Assembly (NCBI GenBank): GCA_026416715.1
Contig: JAOAEQ010000005.1
Span: forward strand, 1 to 64,000
From: a bacterium
GTDB taxonomy: Bacteria > UBP4 > UBA4092 > JAOAEQ01
Length of the DNA stretch: 64,000 nucleotides
Direction of reading: 5' to 3'
Shown: in pieces, positions 1 to 7,655 of the stretch
Layout: every line of letters begins with the position of its first letter
Position numbering within the stretch: position 1 is the stretch's first letter
Made by a program: the position numbers and the translations under genes
Notes under the pieces: model-generated
What the model was told of the DNA's origin: nothing
What the model saw: the letters and a program-made list of their open reading frames with translations, nothing else
Database searches by the model: none

Positions 1-1229
1 GCGTAATTCTCGGAGCGGGAATAATTTTTGCTATCATTAAATCACCGAACATATATCGCTGGGGTCTACTCTGGTTTCTCATCGCATTACTGCCGGTAGT
101 AAATATTATCCCGATATATAATCCGTTCGGCGAACGATATCTCTACCTACCGTTTATTGGTATAGCTGGGATTACCGCATATACGTTGTATTTGTTGAAA
201 GATAAAAAATGGATTTGGAGTATTTTAGCCGTATTGGTTCTGGGGTTATCCATACGGACAGCTATTCGAAACCGTGATTGGCACAATGATTACACGCTGT
301 TTTCGCAAGCGGCAAAATATCCGAGCGGACCTCGGGTATATTTTAATCTCGCGAATGAATATCGTAAACGCGGACAAGTTGAGCTCGCTATTCAATCCTA
401 TCAACAAGCGATACAACGTGCACCGCAGTTCATTCAAGCGTTACATAACCTCGCTACCCTTTATACAGAACAAGGAAATTTTCCCGCTGCGGTTTCAGTT
501 TTCCAGCAAGCGATACGAGTTAATCCGAATTCAGCATTACTCCATAACGGTTTAGGTATGACGTATGCACAACTCAATCAGTTAGCATTAGCGCAAAACG
601 AATTCCAACATGCGATTGCATTGCAACCTGATTATAGTGAAGCGCATCATAATCTCGGTATTATTTATCTTAAAACCAACCAAATCGAATCCGCAATATC
701 TGAATTTAAACTCGCAATACAATTCCAACCGGATTTCCTTTTATCGTATGATATGCTCGCGTCAATTTATATTTCTCAGAATAAACTCAATGATGCATTA
801 ACCGTTCTCCAAACTGCATTACAAAAATCCCCTGAACGGATTGAACTATTACAGAACCTAGCGAAAGTATATCAGCAGCTCAATCGAGTGCAAGAAACAA
901 TAACGATTTTTCAACAAATCTTGAAAACGAATCCGAATTATATCCCGGCATTGAACGATCTCGCTTGGCTCTATGCAACATCATCAGATGCATCAATTCG
1001 GAACGGATATAAAGCGGTTGCACTCGCATTACAAGCTGCGAAATTAACGAAATTCAGCGATGCGAATATTCTTGATACATTAGCTGCCGCCTACGCTGAA
1101 ACGGGCGAGTTTACCCGCGCTATTGAGTACATTCAACAAGCGATTAACCTTACTTCAGATAATAATCTCCGTACACAATTTCACGCGCGATTAAAACGAT
1201 ACCACAAGAAATCCCCTTATCGCGAATAG
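1..1229 (+). CDS. TMTC-like GT-C membrane protein with TPR repeats (5' end outside window)
   Basis: The frame is open from base 3 with no stop, so the gene begins upstream of the window; the TTG at 186 is internal. The first ~75 residues visible are hydrophobic and include a stretch reading NIIPIYNPFGERYLYLPFIG, which I recognise from the end of the membrane domain of TMTC/DUF1736-type transferases. A luminal-type segment follows, then about seven TPR units (residues ~110-400; repeated pattern of A..xxxA..xxP). Family knowledge: TMTC proteins are GT-C enzymes that move mannose from a polyprenyl-phosphate donor onto proteins, with TPRs for acceptor binding. Inference: a bacterial protein O-glycosyltransferase in the inner membrane. 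No catalytic loop is visible because the N-terminus is missing. A second GT-C/TPR protein lies at 2362-4440. Confidence 0.75.
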   Translation, partial: VILGAGIIFAIIKSPNIYRWGLLWFLIALLPVVNIIPIYNPFGERYLYLPFIGIAGITAYTLYLLKDKKWIWSILAVLVLGLSIRTAIRNRDWHNDYTLFSQAAKYPSGPRVYFNLANEYRKRGQVELAIQSYQQAIQRAPQFIQALHNLATLYTEQGNFPAAVSVFQQAIRVNPNSALLHNGLGMTYAQLNQLALAQNEFQHAIALQPDYSEAHHNLGIIYLKTNQIESAISEFKLAIQFQPDFLLSYDMLASIYISQNKLNDALTVLQTALQKSPERIELLQNLAKVYQQLNRVQETITIFQQILKTNPNYIPALNDLAWLYATSSDASIRNGYKAVALALQAAKLTKFSDANILDTLAAAYAETGEFTRAIEYIQQAINLTSDNNLRTQFHARLKRYHKKSPYRE

Positions 1230-1457
1230 CTGCCGTTTGTTTTAACCCAAAACTGTATCTGCTAGAAAAAAATCAGATTGCGGCTACTATCAATGCTTCT
1301 AAGCTTTCTGTTAGATAGAAAAGGAAATATTATCCATCTTGTATAAAATATGGCGTTAGCACCTTGACAAAAACCTCCTGGTTACCAGTCGAATTATCGC
1401 GATTTGAACGGAATACAAAAATAGTATTTCTCTATTCAGACAAAATTGCGTTCTACT

Positions 1458-1491
1458 AACCCGTTCTGATTCAATCTCAAAACGGTTTTTT
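1458..1491 (+). terminator. Possible intrinsic terminator
   Basis: Stem AACC(c)GTT at 1458-1465 can pair with AACGGTT at 1481-1487 with one bulged C. A run of T at 1486-1491 follows directly. It could end the upstream TPR gene or isolate the HEPN/MNT pair. The stem is short and the loop is 15 nt. Confidence 0.45.
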
Positions 1492-1544
1492 ATTTTGCCT
1501 GTTTACTATTACCAAACTTTCCTGATTTCATTGTTTCATGGTAT

Positions 1545-1550
1545 TATAAT
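1545..1550 (+). promoter_or_regulatory. -10 box of HEPN/MNT operon
   Basis: A perfect TATAAT lies 21 bases before the HEPN start codon. No good -35 is visible at 16-18 bp spacing. An AAGGA ribosome-binding site at 1560-1564 sits 7 bases before the ATG. Confidence 0.4.
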
Positions 1551-1571
1551 TACGTTAGAAAGGAATATCTT

Positions 1572-1970
1572 ATGCGGAAACAAGCACAGTTATGGTTCCG
1601 GCAAGCGGAAGCTGATTTAAAAGCTGCAAATGATAGTTTCGCTGATAGAAATTATGAATGGAGTTGTTTTCAAGCACAGCAGAGCGCTGAAAAGGCTCTC
1701 AAAGCATACCTCTATAATTTAGGATATACCTCGTTAACCACTCATTCAATAAAACTGTTGATTAATGAAGCACAAAAAAAAGAAAAAAGATTTTTGAAAT
1801 TAGATACTCCTGCTCGAATTCTCGACAGCTATTATATTCCGACTCGATATCCGAATGGATTAGATGCGGATACTGCACCAGTTGATTATTATGATAAAAA
1901 GGATGCAAAACAATGCCTAAACTATGCAACATTAATATTGACCACCGTGAAACAATTACTCAAGAAATGA
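1572..1970 (+). CDS. HEPN domain protein (toxin-type partner of MNT)
   Basis: 132 residues forming one HEPN helical bundle. The N-terminal WFRQAEADLKAA helix, the QQSAEKALKAYL segment and the HSIKLL segment are typical of minimal HEPN proteins paired with nucleotidyltransferases. The YIPTRYPNGLD stretch after residue ~90 is also usual for this group. The gene has a good ribosome-binding site (AAGGA, 7-base spacing) and overlaps the next gene. Family knowledge: many HEPN proteins are RNases whose paired MNT protein neutralises them by AMPylation. I do not see a clear R-x4-6-H RNase motif, so the RNase role is inferred from pairing. The pair sits between two GT-C/TPR genes, which suggests an accessory insertion. 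Confidence 0.8.
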   Translation: MRKQAQLWFRQAEADLKAANDSFADRNYEWSCFQAQQSAEKALKAYLYNLGYTSLTTHSIKLLINEAQKKEKRFLKLDTPARILDSYYIPTRYPNGLDADTAPVDYYDKKDAKQCLNYATLILTTVKQLLKK

Positions 1971-2278
1971 AAAAATTTATCACCCGGTTACTTCGGAAAT
2001 ATTCAATTCACCGTATCTATCTTTTTGGTTCATTCGCTAGAAACCAACTCCATGAAGGTAGTGATATTGATTTGATTATTGTTGGTGATTTTCAAGGAAA
2101 GATGTTTGAACGAATTGCTACAGTACTCCAACTTACCGATTTACCTATAGAACCCTTAGTTTATACTCCAGATGAATTCAATAAAATGAGAAAACAGAAT
2201 TGCTTTCTCAAGAAAGCAATCGCTGAAAGTAAACGACTATACCCTGAAAATAGTTACCAAAATATATTCAAAGTCTAA
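1913..2278 (+). CDS. MNT-type nucleotidyltransferase (antitoxin-type partner of HEPN)
   Basis: A small polymerase-beta-fold nucleotidyltransferase. The motif GSFARNQ is followed by GSDIDLIIV, giving the GS...SDxD signature that binds nucleotide and metal. The ATG at 1913 has AAGGA upstream. An alternative ATG at 1967 forms an ATGA overlap with the HEPN stop codon and would give a 103-residue protein, which fits the family length well. I cannot decide between the two starts from sequence alone. Family knowledge: MntA-type proteins AMPylate and silence the cognate HEPN toxin. The close overlap with the HEPN gene supports a functional pair. Confidence 0.8.
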   Translation: MPKLCNINIDHRETITQEMKKFITRLLRKYSIHRIYLFGSFARNQLHEGSDIDLIIVGDFQGKMFERIATVLQLTDLPIEPLVYTPDEFNKMRKQNCFLKKAIAESKRLYPENSYQNIFKV

Positions 2279-2361
2279 CCAAGGTTAAATAAACAAACAT
2301 TAAGTCTAGTCATAGTTTCGATGGAGAGAACTATAGTAAAATCCAACCAATAATACATTCA

Positions 2362-4440
2362 ATGATCTCTTCTACACGGTTAATCGGAATTATAGTTGCG
2401 TGCATTGCATGCTGTATATATCTTTATACTCTCTGTCCCACGGTATATGTTGGCGATAGCGGAGAATTAACCGCAGCTGCGTATACGCTCGGAATCGCGC
2501 ATCCGCCAGGGTATCCCCTACTCTGTTTAACCGGTAAAATCTTCACGTGGATTCCCGTCGGCGATATTGCATATCGGATAAATCTTCTTTCAGCTTTTTT
2601 CGCTGCAGGAACAATCTTTTTCCTGTTCCTCCTATTAATCAAATTAACTAATAATCAATTCGCTGCTGCTAGCGGCAGCTTACTCTTCGCATTTTCGCAG
2701 ACGTTCTGGAGCCAGGCGAATATCGGGAAAAGCAGTTATGCGATGAATAGTTTTTTTACCATCGTTATTTTACTTTGTCTCTATCTATGGAGTGAACGAC
2801 AAATGAACGTTACTCCACATAAACCTACACCGCATAATGCTGGAATACAATATCTGTATGTATCAGGATTATGTTTCGGATTAGGATTATCCAATCACCA
2901 TACGCTCCTGCTATGGTTACCGCTCTATATTCTATTTATCATTTATATTCATATACGAACTGTACGAGTGAATAAACAAAAACAATCTAAAAAATCGAAT
3001 TCGGGACAACCGAAAAAAGTCGGAGAAACTTATATAACCGTTTATCTCATGCTCATTTTTTTCTTCATCCTCGGACTAGCACTCTATGTATATCTCCCAC
3101 TTCGCGCAACATTAAATCCGCCAGTAAACTGGGGTATTCCAGATAATGTAGAACGGTTCGTTGCCCATTTAGTTCGAAAACAATATGGAAGTATGAGTTT
3201 TAATTTTACTCTGCCAAGAACGTTAGATTTGCTACTTCAGCAGGTTATCGTGTATGGAAAACTGCTCAGCGCTCAATTCAGTCCGTTCATGCTCGGCTTT
3301 GCTATGGTAGGTATGCTATTTCTTTTTTGGAAGAATAAACCCAGTTCTACGTGCCAAATTCAGCCGTTTTCCTGGCTTTTACTCGGGATATTTATTTTGT
3401 ATAGCTTCGGATTAATATATCTTATTAACTATCGGATTACTACCGAAGAAATTACACTCGCGCATGTCTTTTTTATCCCGTCATACTTGATAGTAGCTAT
3501 CTGGATATCATTCGGTATATCATTCATAATGCGATACTTACAGAAATACTATTTAACGATAAATAAATCAATCGCTTATATATTATTACTCTTACCACTA
3601 ATTCCATTGCTGAGTAACTATAAACTTAACAATCGGCTTGGTAATAGATTCGGTGAACTGTATGGGAAAAATATATTATCTGCATTACCACAAAACGCTA
3701 TTCTCTTCTCCATACGCGATAGTAATAATTTTACACTCGCTTATCAAAAAATTGTTAATAAACAACGACCAGATATTACTATCTATGATATGAGCGGAGG
3801 ATTGTTTGAAGATGCGAGCGGGGGATACCGGAAACAAAAATGGCAATTATCCGAACCAGAAATGGCAGAACGGCGTACCCAATATTTCAACCAACTCCTC
3901 GCACGAAATAACAATCAACACCAGATATTTTTCGAAATTCCTGTCGAAATGACTGCTTTCCCTGGATATACACTCAAACATGATAGCTATTTTTATCGTG
4001 TCGTCTCTGTAACAGATACATCTCGAGTTTACTTTAACCCAGCAGAACTTGAAGATATTGATAGATATTACCATTCCTGGGAACAGAATAATCTTATTAC
4101 CCGTATCGTGAATTTCTATGTTCGAGAAGCGTTAATTGATTACCATTTCCATCTCGGGAAATATTATCTCGCAATTGGCGACCAGAAGAAAGCATTTGAC
4201 CATTTTTCTCGTGCTGAAACGATCGGGGCAGATTTCTCCCAGGTGTATAATAATCTCGGAACTATTTATTATGAATTAGGTAAATTCGATTTAGCGGTAG
4301 AAAAATATAAACAGGCAATCGCTATAGCTCCATCGAACCGAGAAGCATATTATAACCTTGCGCTCTATTATCAAAATATTGCAAAAAATCCGGTTTTAGC
4401 TCAATTCTACTATCAACAATTCGAATCTCGAAATAGGTAA
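2362..4440 (+). CDS. DUF2723 (TMEM260-like, GT-C) membrane protein with C-terminal TPRs
   Basis: 692 residues. The N-terminus is a signal-anchor helix followed by CPTVYVGDSGELTAAAYTLGIAHPPGYPL, split here as GDSGE (D32, E35) and the HPPGYP motif, both hallmarks of DUF2723 proteins. About ten membrane helices run to residue ~420. A soluble segment follows, and two or three TPR units lie at residues ~590-690 (HLGKYYLAIGDQKKAFDHF; YNNLGTIYYELGKFDLAVE). Family knowledge: human TMEM260 is an O-mannosyltransferase of this family with acidic residues in the first extracytoplasmic loop. Inference: a bacterial protein O-glycosyltransferase using a polyprenyl-linked sugar. It is probably transcribed alone, since a strong hairpin follows at 4478-4522. 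Confidence 0.85.
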   Translation: MISSTRLIGIIVACIACCIYLYTLCPTVYVGDSGELTAAAYTLGIAHPPGYPLLCLTGKIFTWIPVGDIAYRINLLSAFFAAGTIFFLFLLLIKLTNNQFAAASGSLLFAFSQTFWSQANIGKSSYAMNSFFTIVILLCLYLWSERQMNVTPHKPTPHNAGIQYLYVSGLCFGLGLSNHHTLLLWLPLYILFIIYIHIRTVRVNKQKQSKKSNSGQPKKVGETYITVYLMLIFFFILGLALYVYLPLRATLNPPVNWGIPDNVERFVAHLVRKQYGSMSFNFTLPRTLDLLLQQVIVYGKLLSAQFSPFMLGFAMVGMLFLFWKNKPSSTCQIQPFSWLLLGIFILYSFGLIYLINYRITTEEITLAHVFFIPSYLIVAIWISFGISFIMRYLQKYYLTINKSIAYILLLLPLIPLLSNYKLNNRLGNRFGELYGKNILSALPQNAILFSIRDSNNFTLAYQKIVNKQRPDITIYDMSGGLFEDASGGYRKQKWQLSEPEMAERRTQYFNQLLARNNNQHQIFFEIPVEMTAFPGYTLKHDSYFYRVVSVTDTSRVYFNPAELEDIDRYYHSWEQNNLITRIVNFYVREALIDYHFHLGKYYLAIGDQKKAFDHFSRAETIGADFSQVYNNLGTIYYELGKFDLAVEKYKQAIAIAPSNREAYYNLALYYQNIAKNPVLAQFYYQQFESRNR

Positions 4441-4477
4441 ATAACCCGCTCTACCTACCTTACATTTGTTTAACCTG

Positions 4478-4522
4478 TGGAGTTGAGTGGGAATTGCTTT
4501 GAGCAATTCCCACTCAACTCCA
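4478..4522. repeat. Long perfect inverted repeat (hairpin) after GT-C gene
   Basis: A 21-bp perfect stem (4478-4498 with 4502-4522) closes on a 3-base loop TTG. It starts 37 bases after the stop of the DUF2723 gene. No T-run follows on either strand, so it is not a textbook intrinsic terminator. It may stabilise the mRNA 3' end or stop transcription in another way. A similar hairpin follows lptD (52791-52834). Confidence 0.8.
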
Positions 4523-4560
4523 GTAGTTCAGCTTTCTTACTTACTTCGATAATCAAATTT

Positions 4561-4589
4561 TAGACAAAAGAGGGATTTTTTGATATAAT
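4561..4589 (+). promoter_or_regulatory. Sigma70-type promoter of rpmE
   Basis: TAGACA (4561-4566) and TATAAT (4584-4589) are separated by exactly 17 bases. The start codon of rpmE is 47 bases beyond the -10. An AAGGAG ribosome-binding site is at 4621-4626. Confidence 0.75.
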
Positions 4590-4636
4590 AGATAGTTCAA
4601 TACATAAAGTTTTCTTAATAAAGGAGTAGAGAGCTG

Positions 4637-4882
4637 ATGAAAGAGAAAATCCATCCGCAGTATTATCAAGTAACCATAAAATGCGCTTGCGGTGCCGTAT
4701 ATGAAACCGGTAGTACCAGAAAAGACTACCATGTCGAAATCTGTTCCGCCTGTCATCCCTTTTTTACCGGGAAACAGAAATTAGTCGATTCTGCTGGTCG
4801 AGTTGACCGATTCCAGAGAAGAGCGGAAAAAACTGCTGCGGTTACCGCTACAGCGAGCGCAGCGAAAAAAACCAGTAGTTAG
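4637..4882 (+). CDS. rpmE: 50S ribosomal protein bL31
   Basis: 81 residues with four zinc-binding cysteines in the C+ form of bL31: CAC at 16 and 18, and CSAC at 36 and 39. The [20 protein letters not shown] signature of the family is present. The C-terminal ~15 residues are a low-complexity Ala/Thr/Lys tail, slightly longer than usual. The AAGGAG site is 10 bases before the ATG. It has its own promoter (4561-4589) and a terminator (4899-4970). The order rpmE, DUF1385, prfA is a known conserved neighbourhood in several phyla. Confidence 0.97.
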   Translation: MKEKIHPQYYQVTIKCACGAVYETGSTRKDYHVEICSACHPFFTGKQKLVDSAGRVDRFQRRAEKTAAVTATASAAKKTSS

Positions 4883-4898
4883 CTTCGTTTCCCTTATA

Positions 4899-4970
4899 AT
4901 GCAGGATAGTAGTTTACTATTTATACCCTTGGGTATAACCGCAATATAGACTACCCTGCATTTTTTATTT
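4899..4970 (+). terminator. Branched intrinsic terminator of rpmE
   Basis: An outer stem pairs ATGCAGGATAGT (4899-4910) with ACTACCCTGCAT (4950-4961) with one A-C mismatch. Inside sits a second perfect 8-bp hairpin, TTATACCC/GGGTATAA, with a two-base loop. TTTTTTATTT follows the outer stem directly. This should end the rpmE transcript before the DUF1385 gene. Confidence 0.8.
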
Positions 4971-4994
4971 ACCCATAATTCAAGCACGAGCAAT

Positions 4995-5990
4995 ATGTTC
5001 TCTATTTCTAAAGAAGATTTTGCGGTCGGCGGTCAAGCGGTAATTGAAGGAGTTTTGATTCGCGGGTCTAAAGGATATACGATTGCGGTTCGCCATCCGA
5101 ACGGGAATATCATCACTCATCAGGAATCGCGCATACCGTTGCACCAAAAATATCGATGGCTAGGGATTCCATTTATTCGTGGGATCATTGTTCTCATTGA
5201 ATCGCTAGCGATAGGGTTCCGAGCGCTAGAATTTTCTGCAAATATCGCCATAGCAGAAGAGCCGCAACCGGAAAAAGAAAAAAAAGCGTTTGGTCCGGTA
5301 TCGCTCGTGGTATCAGTATTGGTAGCATTTTTCCTAGGAATTTTCCTATTTATCGTTATCCCGAACGTAGTTACGCAATGGCTCGGAATTCAAGAGACCG
5401 CTATCCATAGCGGAACGCAAAACGGTTCGGATATCGGGTTGGCGAAACAAGCGTTTACTTCATTTTGGTTTCATATTGTTGCTGGGCTTTTGCGCATCCT
5501 GATTTTTCTTGGGTATATTATTGCGATATCATTTTTAAAGGATATACGGCGGGTATTTGAATATCACGGGGCGGAACATAAAAGTATTTTTGCGTACGAA
5601 TCCGGTTTAGAACTGAATGTTGATAATGTTAAACAATTTTCGACTAAACATCCTCGCTGCGGGACTAGTTTTATTATTATGGTGCTATTAATCAGTATTT
5701 TCATATTTGCCATTATTCCAAGTATCTTAAGTTGGTTAACTCCTGCGTTCAACGGATTATCCGTATGGAAACAAAAATTGATTTTAATCCCACTGCATAT
5801 CATACTCGTTCTCCCGATTGCTGGGGTCGCTTATGAAATCAATAAATTCGCTGCAAAAAGAAAAAACCGATGGTATATCCGCTGGTTAATCGCTCCGGGA
5901 TTATGGCTGCAACGCATTACTACCCGTGAACCGGACGATAAACAAATTGAAGTTGCATTAACTGCACTATATAAAACATTAGAGTTATAA
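4995..5990 (+). CDS. DUF1385 membrane protein (YqhQ-like)
   Basis: 331 residues. The N-terminal AVGGQAVIEGVLIRG motif, the HGAEHKSIFAYE motif (HGAEHK at 191-196) and the HPRCGTS motif (H219) identify DUF1385. There are about four membrane helices (residues ~105-130, 155-180, 225-250, 260-285). The conserved His/Glu/Cys residues suggest a metal-dependent membrane enzyme, but no reaction is established for the family. Family knowledge: it is commonly encoded between rpmE and prfA/prmC, as here. The ATG at 4995 is the only start that keeps the conserved N-terminus. Confidence 0.9.
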   Translation: MFSISKEDFAVGGQAVIEGVLIRGSKGYTIAVRHPNGNIITHQESRIPLHQKYRWLGIPFIRGIIVLIESLAIGFRALEFSANIAIAEEPQPEKEKKAFGPVSLVVSVLVAFFLGIFLFIVIPNVVTQWLGIQETAIHSGTQNGSDIGLAKQAFTSFWFHIVAGLLRILIFLGYIIAISFLKDIRRVFEYHGAEHKSIFAYESGLELNVDNVKQFSTKHPRCGTSFIIMVLLISIFIFAIIPSILSWLTPAFNGLSVWKQKLILIPLHIILVLPIAGVAYEINKFAAKRKNRWYIRWLIAPGLWLQRITTREPDDKQIEVALTALYKTLEL

Positions 5991-6038
5991 AGAAAAACTG
6001 ACATCAAACATACCAAACTATTTCTTTGGGTATAGGTT

Positions 6039-7118
6039 ATGGACAATAATCTAATCGCTAAACTTGATGCAATTGTCAAACAGAAAACCGAACTTGAATC
6101 AATGTTAAGCAATCCTGCTATTGCAAGTAATCCATCGGAATTAACTCGAATTGGTAAAACGCTATCCGGATTGAATCCGATTGTAACAAAATATTTGGAA
6201 TATAAAACGGTTGAAAAGGAAAAAGAAGATACGAAATTATTACTAGCCGATGCGGATAAAGCTGTGGTTGAATTAGCGAAAACCGAATTACCGGTTCTGG
6301 AAGAGAAACTGATTAAACTCGAACGAGAATTGAAAGAAGCGTTGCTCCCGAAAGACCCAAATGATGAAAAGAATATTATTGTTGAAATCCGGGCGGGTAC
6401 TGGCGGAGAGGAAGCTTCATTATTTGCTGGCGATTTATTTCGGATGTATGGCAAATATGCTGAAAAACAGGGATGGAAACTTGAAATTATCGACGGGAAT
6501 CAGAGCGATTTAGGCGGGTATAAAGAAATTATATTTAGTGTTGAAGGGAAACGTGTTTATAGCCGATTAAAATATGAACAGGGTGTGCATCGAGTTCAAC
6601 GCATACCGGTTACGGAAGCAAGTGGCCGAATCCATACTTCCACGGTAACGGTAGCGGTTCTCCCAGAAGCGGAAGAGATAGAATTAGAGATTAAACCGGA
6701 AGATTTAAAAATTGATATCTGTTGTTCCGGTGGTCCTGGCGGTCAAGGAGTAAATACGACTTACTCAGCGGTTCAAATCACGCATTTACCAACTGGTATG
6801 ATTGTCCGCTGTCAAGATGAACGGTCTCAAATTAAAAATAAAGCGAAAGCTATGAAAGTGCTCCGTGCACGATTATTAGATAAACTACGGCAGGAACAAC
6901 ATCAGCAGATTTCTGAAACCCGTCGGGCGCAAATCGGTTCCGGTGAACGGAGTGAAAAAATTCGGACGTATAATTTCCCGCAAAATCGTATTACTGACCA
7001 TCGTATTGGACAAAGCTGGCATAACCTTGAAGTAATACTTTCCGGTGAACTGGACGAAATCATTGATGCATTAACCGCATACGATATCCAAAATCGGTTA
7101 GCTTCGTTTACGCTCTAA
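6039..7118 (+). CDS. prfA: Peptide chain release factor 1 (RF1)
   Basis: 359 residues, the normal RF1 length. The GGQ motif that triggers peptidyl-tRNA hydrolysis is at 234-236 (bases 6738-6746). The stop-codon recognition tripeptide is PVT in [14 protein letters not shown], which identifies RF1 (reads UAA/UAG) and not RF2 (SPF). The residue after GGQ is Gly in place of the His of E. coli RF1; other phyla also vary here. Downstream one often finds prmC, the methylase of this Gln. Here merR follows instead, so prmC must be elsewhere or absent. Confidence 0.97.
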   Translation: MDNNLIAKLDAIVKQKTELESMLSNPAIASNPSELTRIGKTLSGLNPIVTKYLEYKTVEKEKEDTKLLLADADKAVVELAKTELPVLEEKLIKLERELKEALLPKDPNDEKNIIVEIRAGTGGEEASLFAGDLFRMYGKYAEKQGWKLEIIDGNQSDLGGYKEIIFSVEGKRVYSRLKYEQGVHRVQRIPVTEASGRIHTSTVTVAVLPEAEEIELEIKPEDLKIDICCSGGPGGQGVNTTYSAVQITHLPTGMIVRCQDERSQIKNKAKAMKVLRARLLDKLRQEQHQQISETRRAQIGSGERSEKIRTYNFPQNRITDHRIGQSWHNLEVILSGELDEIIDALTAYDIQNRLASFTL

Positions 7119-7135
7119 CTATTTTAAAGTTTTTC

Positions 7136-7164
7136 TTGACAATTTTCACGTAACTCGTTATACT
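7136..7164 (+). promoter_or_regulatory. Strong sigma70-type promoter for merR and tRNA-Pro
   Basis: A perfect TTGACA (7136-7141) and TATACT (7159-7164) are separated by 17 bases. The predicted start of transcription near 7171 excludes the TTG at 7164 as a translation start and favours the ATG at 7191. The promoter begins 17 bases after the prfA stop. Confidence 0.85.
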
Positions 7165-7190
7165 TGCATAGTCTAATTAAACAATTGACT

Positions 7191-7526
7191 ATGGCAAAAA
7201 TACCGTCGGAAAAACTTTATTATACGATACGGGAAGTAAGTAAACTCCTCGGAATAAAAGAATACGTGCTCCGATATTGGGAAACCGAATTCCCGACATT
7301 ACGACCTTTAAAAAGTAGTAGTGGCCAACGGAAATATAAACAGAAGGATATTGAAAAACTGCAGCGAATTAAACACCTACTCTATGAAGAACAATATACT
7401 ATTGCAGGAGCAAAACGGAAATTAGCGGAAGAAGAATTACCGCCGGAGAAAAAACAGGAATTAGTCGAATTGCTCAATTATACCAAAAAAGAATTGAACG
7501 CTATCCTAACCAAACTGAATCGATAA
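7191..7526 (+). CDS. MerR-family transcriptional regulator
   Basis: 111 residues from the ATG at 7191. The MerR winged helix is clear: YYTIREVSKLLGIKEYVLRYWETEF is the helix-turn-helix and RKYKQKDIEKLQRIK the wing. The C-terminal helix (residues ~85-111) can form the usual coiled-coil dimer. No Cys cluster or ligand domain follows, so no inducer can be named. I chose 7191 over an upstream TTG because the TTG overlaps the -10 box of the promoter at 7136-7164. No clear Shine-Dalgarno precedes the ATG. The tRNA-Pro gene begins 35 bases after the stop and is probably on the same transcript. Confidence 0.9.
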   Translation: MAKIPSEKLYYTIREVSKLLGIKEYVLRYWETEFPTLRPLKSSSGQRKYKQKDIEKLQRIKHLLYEEQYTIAGAKRKLAEEELPPEKKQELVELLNYTKKELNAILTKLNR

Positions 7527-7561
7527 CCAAAAACGATACTCTCGGATATATCATACCAATG

Positions 7562-7640
7562 CGGGGCGTAGCGCAGTCCGGTTTAGCGCGCTTGCTTGGG
7601 GTGCAAGAGGTCACCGGTTCAAATCCGGTCGCCCCGACCA
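7562..7640 (+). tRNA. trnP: tRNA-Pro (anticodon GGG)
   Basis: A full cloverleaf. The acceptor stem CGGGGCG (7562-7568) pairs with CGCCCCG (7630-7636). The anticodon stem CTTGC/GCAAG encloses the loop TTGGGGT, with anticodon GGG at 7598-7600. The T-arm is ACCGG-TTCAAAT-CCGGT (7613-7629). CCA is encoded at 7638-7640. Anticodon GGG reads the Pro codons CCC and CCU. The gene is downstream of merR and ends 15 bases before the convergent aroC stop. Confidence 0.97.
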
Positions 7641-7655
7641 GAGTTAAAACCTTCC

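Larger units (their letters stand above)
1230..1571. other. Intergenic stretch between TPR protein and HEPN gene
   Basis: 342 bases without a convincing gene. I see a weak terminator-like hairpin at 1458-1491 and a -10-like box at 1545-1550 (both listed separately). There is nothing else I can support. Confidence 0.6.

Noticed and set aside
5831-6454. 207-codon open frame opposite DUF1385/prfA
   Set aside because: It is Ser-rich, overlaps two certain genes on the other strand and has no recognisable motif.
7164-7190. TTG start for the MerR gene
   Set aside because: It overlaps the -10 box of a near-consensus promoter and adds residues not typical of MerR proteins.
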